Source: Chondromyces crocatus
GTDB lineage: Bacteria; Myxococcota_A; Polyangia; Polyangiales; Polyangiaceae
Reading direction: 5' to 3'
NCBI RefSeq assembly: GCF_001189295.1
Contig: NZ_CP012159.1
Coordinates: forward strand, 8,177,001 to 8,241,000
Length of the DNA: 64,000 nt
The notes beneath the pieces were generated by a model. That model was not told where the DNA came from, made no database searches, and saw only the letters and a program-made list of their open reading frames with translations. The translations under genes were made by a program, and so were the position numbers. Below are positions 52,563 to 64,000 of the stretch, in pieces (positions within the stretch are counted from its first letter, which is position 1; the number at the start of each line of letters is the position of its first letter).

Positions 52563-53537
52563 ATGGCAGCACCGGCCCACCACGACGAAGAAGCCAGGAC
52601 GTCATCGACCTCGCGGCATCCGCGCAACGGCCTGTCGACGGACGAGGGGGTGCTCGGGGAGGGGGTCCCCGCGGAATCCATGCCCTCGCCGGGGAAGGTC
52701 CTGGGTCTCGCGCTGGGGTTCGTCGTCGTCAGCCTGGCGGTCCGGGTCGGGGTGTGGATGGGCCTCTCGTCGGGGGCAGCGTGGAGGTTCTTCCGGGAGG
52801 CGGTGACGGCCATCGTGTCGCTGGGGATCACCATCGCGCTGACGGTCTGGGTTCAGCGAAAGCGTCCGGCGCTCCAGCATCCCGATCTCACGCTGCGCCC
52901 GCCGATCGGTGCGGCGAGTGCGCGCGTCGTCCTGGTGGGGCTCGCGGCGGGGACGCTGCTCTTCGCGACCGTCTTCGCCCTCGCGTGGCTCCTGGGGGAG
53001 GTCCGCAGCACCTGGCATGTCGCCGACCCCTCCGCGGCGATCACGACGCTGCTCGTCACCTCCGTGATGCTCTTCCTGGGCGCCACGTGGGAGGAGTACA
53101 CCTTCCGGGGCTGGGCGTTCTCGGCCTGCGTCCGGCGGTTCGGGCCGCACGCGGTCGCGGTCGGGCTCGGGACCGCGTTCGGGCTCGCGCACCTCGTGAA
53201 CGACGCTCCGAGTGTCCCGGCGATCGTCTCCGTCACACTCGCCGGGCTCCTCCTCGGCTACGCCATGCTCGCGTCGAGGAACATCCTGTTCCCCATCGGG
53301 CTCCACGTCGGCTGGAACGTCACACAGTTCGCGCTGACGTCATCGCATCTCTGGGTCTTCCACCAGGCGGGCGCTCCGACGCTGCCCAGCCAACCTCCCC
53401 AGCTCGAAGAGAGCATGGCGGGCATCGTCATCACCGCCCTCGGCGCCCTCGCTGCACTCGTAGCTTTCCTGGCCAGAGAGCGACGCGCCCGCACCGACCG
53501 GGAGCAAGAGGAGCGCGCGCTCCTGCCTCACAGGTAG
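52563..53537 (+). CDS. CPBP-family intramembrane metalloprotease
   Basis: A 324-residue multi-pass membrane protein with about eight hydrophobic segments after a polar N-terminal tail of about 45 residues. The glutamate-type CPBP (CAAX protease/bacteriocin-processing, Abi) motifs are present in order: EEYTFRGW (motif 1, EExxxR), FGLAHLVN (motif 2, FxxxH) and HVGWNV (motif 3, HxxxN). Such proteins cleave or process membrane substrates and are often involved in peptide maturation or self-protection. ATG 52563 follows GAGGGACGAG. Its own 3' end exists as a degraded copy about 200 bp upstream. Confidence 0.85.
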   Translation: MAAPAHHDEEARTSSTSRHPRNGLSTDEGVLGEGVPAESMPSPGKVLGLALGFVVVSLAVRVGVWMGLSSGAAWRFFREAVTAIVSLGITIALTVWVQRKRPALQHPDLTLRPPIGAASARVVLVGLAAGTLLFATVFALAWLLGEVRSTWHVADPSAAITTLLVTSVMLFLGATWEEYTFRGWAFSACVRRFGPHAVAVGLGTAFGLAHLVNDAPSVPAIVSVTLAGLLLGYAMLASRNILFPIGLHVGWNVTQFALTSSHLWVFHQAGAPTLPSQPPQLEESMAGIVITALGALAALVAFLARERRARTDREQEERALLPHR

Positions 53538-53663
53538 CCACGAAGGGCGCGCAGCGTCTCCTGGACGCTCGGGGCCGCGAGCACCTCGTCTGCGACCTGG
53601 AACGCGCAACCTGCCCACCGGCGGCCGCCACTCTCAGCTTGCGCCTCGGAGACGCCTCGCGTC

Positions 53664-53669
53664 TATCCT
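53664..53669 (+). promoter_or_regulatory. candidate -10 element TATCCT
   Basis: TATCCT ends 27 bp before ATG 53697; TTGCGC lies upstream at a 19-bp spacing and might be the -35. Same hexamer as at 14446, 27652 and 28410. Confidence 0.35.
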
Positions 53670-53696
53670 GTGCTTCCAAGCCTCCTTCGTCGCGCC

Positions 53697-54500
53697 ATGC
53701 TTTCCACCGACACCACCCCGCCCCTGAGCGAAGCCCAGATCCAGCAGTTCATCCTCGACGGCTTCGTGAAGCTCGACGACGCCTTCCCCCGCGCCGACGC
53801 CGACGCGGCCCGCGCCATCCTCTGGCGCGACACGGGCTGCGACCCCGAGGATCCCGCCACCTGGACCGAGCCCGTCGTCCGCCTCGGCATGTACGGACAC
53901 GAGCCGTTCGCGCGCGCCGCGAGCAGCCCACGCCTCCACGCCGCGTTCGACCAGCTCGTCGGCGAAGGCCGCTGGCAGCCCCCCATCGCCCTCGGCACCT
54001 TCCCCGTCCGCTTCCCTTCCACGGACGACCCTGGCGACGCGGGCTGGCACATCGACGTCAGCTTCGGCATGGAGGACCCCGACTTCCTCGCCTGGCGCGC
54101 CAACGTCACCTCCAAGGGGCGCGCCCTGCTCATGCTCTTCCTGTTCTCCGACGTCGGCCCCGACGACGCCCCCACCCGCATCCGCGTCGGCTCGCACCTC
54201 GACATCGCACGGATGCTGGCCCCCGCGGGCGAAGCCGGCCTCTCCTTGCGCGAGCTGGCGGCGAGCGGCTTCGAGGAGACCGCGGGCCGGCCCGAAGAAC
54301 TCGCCACAGGCGCAGCCGGAACCGTCTACCTCTGCCACCCCTTCCTCGTCCACGCGGCCCAGCCCCACCGCGGCCTGCGGCCCCGCTTCATGGCCCAGCC
54401 GCCACTCCTTCCGACCACGCCCTTCCAGCTCGATCGCCCCGAGAGCGAAGCGTCCCCCGTCGAGCTGGCCATCCAGCTCGCCCTGCGCGTCGACGACTGA
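53697..54500 (+). CDS. phytanoyl-CoA dioxygenase (PhyH)-like protein
   Basis: A 267-residue protein with the pattern of Fe(II)/2-oxoglutarate PhyH-type oxygenases: an opening FILDGFVKLDDAF, an iron-binding HxD in GWHIDVSF (His118, Asp120), a distal His in CHPFLVHAAQPHRG (probably His219) and an Arg in LRPRFMAQ that would bind 2-oxoglutarate. RIRVGSHLDIA before the distal His also fits the family. The substrate is unknown. ATG 53697 is preferred; an in-frame GTG at 53670 would sit inside the putative -10 region. Confidence 0.8.
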   Translation: MLSTDTTPPLSEAQIQQFILDGFVKLDDAFPRADADAARAILWRDTGCDPEDPATWTEPVVRLGMYGHEPFARAASSPRLHAAFDQLVGEGRWQPPIALGTFPVRFPSTDDPGDAGWHIDVSFGMEDPDFLAWRANVTSKGRALLMLFLFSDVGPDDAPTRIRVGSHLDIARMLAPAGEAGLSLRELAASGFEETAGRPEELATGAAGTVYLCHPFLVHAAQPHRGLRPRFMAQPPLLPTTPFQLDRPESEASPVELAIQLALRVDD

Positions 54501-54623
54501 CCCGCGGGACCAGGCGAAGACACTCACCGCCCCTGCGCGGTCTCACGTCTTCCCCGTCAGCTCACGTCACCTCTCACGCCACCTCGCCAGAGTGCTCCCC
54601 TGGGTCACGTCACGTCCCCTGGG

Positions 54624-55217
54624 TCATGCCACGTCGCCCGGGCGCTTCGGCCACAGGGCCGAGAGGTCCAGCTCGATGGCGTCGAACGGCGCCGCGCGCA
54701 CGAGTATGTCGTCACCCGCGAACACCTGCTCCAGCTCCCAGAGCGTGCGCGGCCCGAGGTGGAACACCTCCAGCGAGCGCGCCAGCGGATCGATCAGCCA
54801 CAGCCAGCCCACCCCGGCGCGCGCATAGACTGGCATCTTCCGCGCACGGTCATGCACCGCCGTCGACGGCGAGAGCACCTCGCATACCCAGTCCGGCGCC
54901 AGCGTGAAGTATGCCGTCTCCGGCAGCGCTGGCATCCGCTCCAGCCTCCAGCCCGCAAGATCCGGCACCAGCACGTCTCGACCGACGTGAAGCTCGGGCT
55001 CGTCGAGGATGCGCCACCCACCGGGCCCTCCACGACCACGATGGAAGGGGCCGATCAGGTCCGCACCGAGCAGGGAAGCCAGCTCCGTGTGTGCCGGACC
55101 CGGACGCGGGAAGGTGTGGAGCACGTCACTCAGGATCTCCGCGACCAGGTGCTCCGGCACGGCTTCGAGGTCCGCGTACGTCGCTGGAGCTGCTTGCTTC
55201 CTCGCCGCCTCACCCAT
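54624..55217 (-). CDS. Uma2-family (DUF820) nuclease-fold protein
   Basis: A 197-residue protein of the Uma2/DUF820 group, a PD-(D/E)xK-like endonuclease fold with scattered copies in many bacteria. Core motifs are PDLAGW with the active-site Asp, DWVCEVLSPST with the Glu, and RKMPVYARAGVGWLWLIDP with the Lys region. ATG 55217 is used; GTG 55223 would add two residues. The natural role of the family is poorly known; defence, mobile-element or housekeeping roles have all been proposed. No partner is apparent. Confidence 0.8.
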   Translation of the reverse strand: MGEAARKQAAPATYADLEAVPEHLVAEILSDVLHTFPRPGPAHTELASLLGADLIGPFHRGRGGPGGWRILDEPELHVGRDVLVPDLAGWRLERMPALPETAYFTLAPDWVCEVLSPSTAVHDRARKMPVYARAGVGWLWLIDPLARSLEVFHLGPRTLWELEQVFAGDDILVRAAPFDAIELDLSALWPKRPGDVA

Positions 55218-55261
55218 GGACACGAAGGTAGCGCATCATGGCGGCCGGCGCGCGTCATGGC

Positions 55262-55380
55262 CCCGCCCTGCCGCTTCGTCGCCTCGGCCTTGGCCCGCCC
55301 TTCCGTCTCGCCGCCTCGGCCTTGGCCCGGCCTGCCGCTTCGCCATCTCGGCGTTGCCCCGGCCTGCCGCTTCGCCGCCC
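55262..55380. repeat. short GC-rich degenerate repeat
   Basis: About three imperfect copies of a roughly 33-bp phrase built on CGCCTCGGCCTTGGCCCGGC and CTGCCGCTTCG, in the intergenic region between the Uma2-like gene and the next lipoprotein gene. Confidence 0.5.
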
Positions 55381-55511
55381 GCAGCGTCGTCTCACCACCC
55401 TGCCGCTGCGCCCCTCGTCCTGCCGGGCCCCCGCCGTCAGCGCCACCAGGCGAACGTCCCCCCTGTCTCCGTCCCCTCCAGCCTGACCCGCTTCCAGCCT
55501 ACGATGTCCCC

Positions 55512-56051
55512 ATGCGCGTCCCCCCTCCGCGTGCGCTCCGAACCGCATGCATCGCCGGAGCTCTCCTTTTCTGGCCCGGATGCCGGCCCGATCCCGCCGA
55601 ACCGCCCTCCCCTCCCCCGGCTCCGTCCGTCACCCCAGCGCCGCCCTCGCCTGCGACCACCGCTCCCGCATCGACCCCGGGCAGCACCGCGCCCCTGGAC
55701 AGGGCCTCCTCGCCTCCAGAGAACGCGCAGCACCCGGCAACCAGTGACGCAAAACCATCGCCGTTCGAGGTCACCCTGAAGGCCGTCGTCGCCGACCAGG
55801 CCGATGGGAAGGCCAAGGCGCTCGTCGTCCACGTCGACCCGCGCTTCACCGTGCGCCTCCGCGTCACCCAGGTCGAGCCTGCGACCGCGCTGCTCGAACC
55901 AGGCCTCTACGACGTCGCGCTCCACAGCCCCTCGCGCACCTTCGGCACCAGCGAACTCCCACCAGGCCGACGGCTGCGGCTTCGGCTCACGGTCCACCCT
56001 CCGCTCACGCCGGATGCCCTCCCTGGTTACTCCGGCCTGCGGGTGGAGTGA
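55512..56051 (+). CDS. small lipoprotein with Pro/Ala/Thr-rich linker
   Basis: A 179-residue lipoprotein (lipobox WPGC, Cys24). The mature protein begins with a linker of about 60 residues rich in Pro, Ala, Ser and Thr. A C-terminal domain of about 90 residues follows, rich in beta-strand-type alternation (FEVTLKAVVADQADGKAKAL, PRFTVRLRVTQVEP, EPGLYDVALHSPS, RRLRLRLTVHPP), perhaps an immunoglobulin-like fold. Start ATG 55512 lacks a strong ribosome-binding site. A hairpin terminator follows. No family recognised. Confidence 0.65.
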   Translation: MRVPPPRALRTACIAGALLFWPGCRPDPAEPPSPPPAPSVTPAPPSPATTAPASTPGSTAPLDRASSPPENAQHPATSDAKPSPFEVTLKAVVADQADGKAKALVVHVDPRFTVRLRVTQVEPATALLEPGLYDVALHSPSRTFGTSELPPGRRLRLRLTVHPPLTPDALPGYSGLRVE

Positions 56052-56103
56052 CGCCGACCGCACCGGGACGGTAGCCACGCAGAGTGAACGCCGCGCAAAA
56101 GCA

Positions 56104-56136
56104 AAAGGCCGACGAGGCTCTCCCTCGCCGGCCTTT
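56104..56136. terminator. bidirectional hairpin terminator
   Basis: AAAGGCCGACGAGG (56104-56117) pairs with CCTCGCCGGCCTTT (56123-56136) around a CTCTC loop, with a single mismatch. The A- and T-runs at its ends make it usable in both directions, for the lipoprotein gene (plus) and for the short peptide frame and its upstream gene (minus). Confidence 0.8.
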
Positions 56137-56200
56137 GCATTGGCCTACGGGCCATTCATCCGGCATTCCACCGGTTCATGACGACCAATGAAGCGTGAAT

Positions 56201-56245
56201 TCAGCAGTCGGTGCCCGGCGCGATGGCCAGAGTCACCTTCGCCAT
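56201..56245 (-). CDS. possible 14-residue peptide gene coupled to the upstream hypothetical gene
   Basis: ATG at 56245 shares its A with the TGA of the upstream gene (TGATG), and a GGAGGT ribosome-binding site lies six bases before it. It encodes MAKVTLAIAPGTDC and stops at 56201-56203; the hairpin terminator follows 64 bp later. The strong site and the coupling are unusual for chance. It could be a leader peptide, a regulatory mini-protein or a very small precursor peptide; the ribosome-binding site could also be coincidental, since it lies inside the upstream gene's last codons. Confidence 0.4.
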   Translation of the reverse strand: MAKVTLAIAPGTDC

Positions 56246-56844
56246 CAGCTCACCTCCGCACACGCTGCGGCCTCGGACGACTCGTCCACCACCACCGTGC
56301 CCCGCGTCGTGGTGGTTGCCTCGACACGTGGCCCCTCGACGAGCGCTCTCGCCTCGGGTTCCGCGGCGAGCGCCACGACCTCTGCCTGCTCCTCCGCGTT
56401 CTTCTTCCGCGTCTTTGCGGCCTTCTTGGCGATGGCCGAGCGGTAGGTCCGGGTCTTCTGGTACCTGGCCAGAAGCTCCGGCATCTCCTTCCCGCGCCGC
56501 TCGACGGAGGCTCCGATGTTCAGCAGGATGTGCTGACGCTGGTCTTCGAGAACGTAGCGCGTCTCGGAGAGCATCTCGGCGAACTTCAGCACAGGCGCAA
56601 GAAATTCGTCGATGCGCGCGATTCGCTCGTTCAAGAGGAAGAGCTGGGTCATGTCGGCGGTGGTGACACCCGCCTTCTCCGCCCACACGACCTCGTTCCC
56701 GATGATCTCGGCGAGCACCCTGTCGAGGCCCCTCTGCGCCGTTCTCATTCCCTTCAACGCGCTCGGTTCGAGATCGACCAGATAATCGAACTCCGCGCCA
56801 TTGAACACACGCTCCCCCACGAGGGGGTTTAACGGTCCAGCCAT
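56245..56844 (-). CDS. conserved-looking helical protein of unknown function (199 aa)
   Basis: A soluble, mostly helical protein. N-terminal phrases are MAGPLNPLVGERVFNGAEFD and LVDLEPSALKGMRTAQRGLD; the middle is charged helices (MTQLFLLNERIARIDEFLAP, VLKFAEMLSETRYVLEDQRQ); and the C-terminus carries a basic run (KKAAKTRKKNAEEQ) and an Ala/Glu/Thr-rich tail. ATG 56844 has a perfect AGGAGG. A plausible promoter (56954-56981) and a 7-bp hairpin in the leader (56882-56898) precede it. It overlaps the possible 14-codon frame at its stop. No family assigned. Confidence 0.7.
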   Translation of the reverse strand: MAGPLNPLVGERVFNGAEFDYLVDLEPSALKGMRTAQRGLDRVLAEIIGNEVVWAEKAGVTTADMTQLFLLNERIARIDEFLAPVLKFAEMLSETRYVLEDQRQHILLNIGASVERRGKEMPELLARYQKTRTYRSAIAKKAAKTRKKNAEEQAEVVALAAEPEARALVEGPRVEATTTTRGTVVVDESSEAAACAEVS

Positions 56845-56881
56845 GGTTTCCTCCTGGCTCTCACCTCGACAGGGATCGTGG

Positions 56882-56898
56882 CGAGCGAATCTCGCTCG
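56882..56898. promoter_or_regulatory. perfect 7-bp hairpin in the leader of the 199-aa gene
   Basis: CGAGCGA (56882-56888) pairs perfectly with TCGCTCG (56892-56898) across a 3-nt loop. It lies about 40 bp upstream of ATG 56844, between the start and the inferred promoter, and could be an operator or an RNA structure. Confidence 0.4.
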
Positions 56899-56953
56899 GC
56901 CCCTGTCAGGCAGTGCCGGTTCGATTGCGCAATGCATCGCAATCGTGGCAACG

Positions 56954-56981
56954 ATGTTAATGGCGGAAAGTCGACCGTCAA
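56954..56981 (-). promoter_or_regulatory. candidate promoter of the 199-aa gene
   Basis: Read on the minus strand, TTGACG (56981-56976) and TAACAT (56959-56954) are separated by 16 bp, a good housekeeping-type pair. It would give a leader of about 100 nt. The region is noticeably less GC-rich than the rest of the window. Confidence 0.5.
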
Positions 56982-57186
56982 GGGCGGGTCTGACGATTTT
57001 GACTTCTTCCAGTTTCACGGAAACCAGCCCAAGCGCGCCAGTCACCACAATCCAAGGGTGAGAGCACGACACACAAACACATCATTCAATGATTCCCGAC
57101 GGATACACCACCACGAGGGCCTCACGGTTCTCTCTGAACGGCACGGCAGGGGCAAGCCGTGGCGGTTCACGCACCTCCTGCACGTG

Positions 57187-57794
57187 CTTCCCCAACCACG
57201 TGCTCGTGCTTCCCCAACCACGTGCACGCGCTTCCTCTACCTCCAGTTCGTGCTTCCCCAAGCACGTGCACGCGCTTCCTCTACCTCCAGTTCGTGCTTC
57301 CTCCACCTCCAGCTCGTGCTTCCCCAACCACGTGCACGCGCTTCCTCTACCTCCAGTTCGTGCTTCCCCAAGCACGTGCACGCGCTTCCTCTACCTCCAG
57401 TTCGTGCTTCCTCCACCTCCAGCTCGTGCTTCCCCAAGCACGTGCACGCGCTTCCTCTACCTCCAGTTCGTGCTTCCCCCACCTCCAGCTCGCGCTTCCC
57501 CAAGCACGTGCACGTGCTTCCTCCACCTCCAGCTCGTGCTTCCCCAAGCACGTGCACGTGCTTCCTCCACCTCCAGCTCGTGCTTCCCCAACCTCCAGCT
57601 CGTGCTTCCCCAAGCACGTGCACGTGCTTCCTCCACCTCCAGCTCGTGCTTCCCCAACCTCCAGCTCGTGCTTCCCCAACCTCCAACTCGTGCTTCCCCC
57701 ACCTCCAACTCGTGCTTCCCCAAGCACGTGCACGCGCTTCCTCTACCTCCAGCTCGTGCTTCCCCAACCTCCAGCTCGTGCTTCCTCCACCTCC
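57187..57794. repeat. 22-bp x 27 tandem repeat (minisatellite)
   Basis: From 57187 to 57780 there are 594 bp, exactly 27 units of 22 bp, followed by a partial unit to 57794. Units start CTTCC and fall into a CACGTG-containing type (CTTCCCCAAGCACGTGCACG plus two bases) and a CTCCAG-containing type (CTTCCTCCACCTCCAGCTCG plus two bases), which alternate in a higher-order pattern. 22 is not a multiple of three, so each frame cycles through three readings, all open on both strands. No ribosome-binding site or conserved protein supports translation. The surroundings (56845-58007) contain no gene. Confidence 0.85.
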
Positions 57795-58007
57795 TTTCAT
57801 GTGCGTCTTCAACCTTGCTCCTGGATCATTTGTACCCCCGGATCACCATCGATCCAGATTCGTGCCTCCTTCTGAAGCTCGCCCCCCTGCCCGACCCAGA
57901 TGCTCGCGCATTGGACGCAAGGACCAACTCGGTCGTGAGGCACAGCGTGTGCAAACGAACAGGTGACACTGCTGATAGCGCGGTGTCGACAGGAGGACTT
58001 CCCTTCG
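57795..58007. other. upstream region of the RHS lipoprotein gene
   Basis: About 210 bp, less GC-rich than average, between the minisatellite and the giant gene. It should contain the gene's promoter; no certain -35/-10 pair was identified. AGGAGG at 57991-57996 is the ribosome-binding site of the next gene. Confidence 0.5.

Positions 58008-64000
<5,993 letters not shown>

Noticed and set aside
57187-57794. CRISPR array
   Set aside because: The 22-bp units are directly adjacent with no unique spacers, and no cas genes are present; the same holds for the 21-bp array at 2245-2559.
57089-57966. Long open frames across the 22-bp array on both strands
   Set aside because: They arise because the unit lacks stop codons; the frame cycles every unit, several frames are equally open, and there is no ribosome-binding site or domain.

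Overview
The window comes from a very GC-rich Gram-negative chromosome. The best fit is a myxobacterium of the Sorangium/Chondromyces/Polyangium type. This is inferred from the strong G/C third-position bias, the many lipobox-carrying surface lipoproteins, a Ser/Thr kinase with an N-terminal zinc-finger-like motif and TPR tail beside a sigma factor, a secreted GH81 beta-1,3-glucanase, a giant RHS/NHL surface protein, and abundant tandem repeats. No rRNA, tRNA, CRISPR array, insertion sequence or phage module was recognised.

Left part (1-10.3 kb): a repeat-containing lipoprotein runs off the left edge, preceded by a 21-bp x 15 minisatellite. A plus-strand run follows: a deoxyhypusine-synthase-like enzyme, a translationally coupled DprE2-like/DprE1-like pair (polyprenyl-phosphoryl ribose epimerisation), a YbiT-type ABC-F ATPase, a CvfB-like S1 RNA-binding protein with a long RRDDGPR-repeat N-terminus, and two small exported proteins. 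10.3-24 kb: an orphan P-loop NTPase in a slightly AT-richer patch, a beta-helix lipoprotein, an SDR, an RND pump with its adaptor opposite a LysR regulator, a 3-hydroxyisobutyryl-CoA hydrolase-like enzyme, and a coupled thioredoxin-reductase-like oxidoreductase/AraC pair. 24-34 kb: a GH81 laminarinase lipoprotein, three tandem paralogous coiled-coil membrane proteins, a FabH-like protein whose nucleophile cysteine is replaced by phenylalanine, a membrane protein and a peptidase-like lipoprotein.

34-36.3 kb holds the most unusual locus. A nucleotide-kinase domain is fused to a short adenylosuccinate-synthetase domain whose catalytic Asp position is Ser, as I recall for PurZ, the diaminopurine-nucleotide enzyme of Z-genome phages. 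It is coupled by a 1-nt stop/start overlap to a DUF7002/DarT-like (possible ADP-ribosyltransferase) protein. A nucleotide- or DNA-modification, defence or toxin system is a reasonable hypothesis. 39.5-44.8 kb holds three related radical-SAM proteins, one fused to a methyltransferase, with a small membrane protein between two divergent arms.

Right part (44.9-64 kb): a GST-like protein, an unrecognised 504-aa protein, a sigma factor/lipoprotein/kinase signalling set, a CPBP protease with a degraded duplicate of its own 3' end just upstream, a PhyH-like dioxygenase, a Uma2-type nuclease-fold protein, small lipoproteins, a possible 14-codon peptide gene coupled to a hypothetical gene, a 22-bp x 27 minisatellite, and the start of a giant lipoprotein with NHL repeats, YD repeats and an RHS core that is cut by the window end just where its variable (usually toxin) tip should begin.
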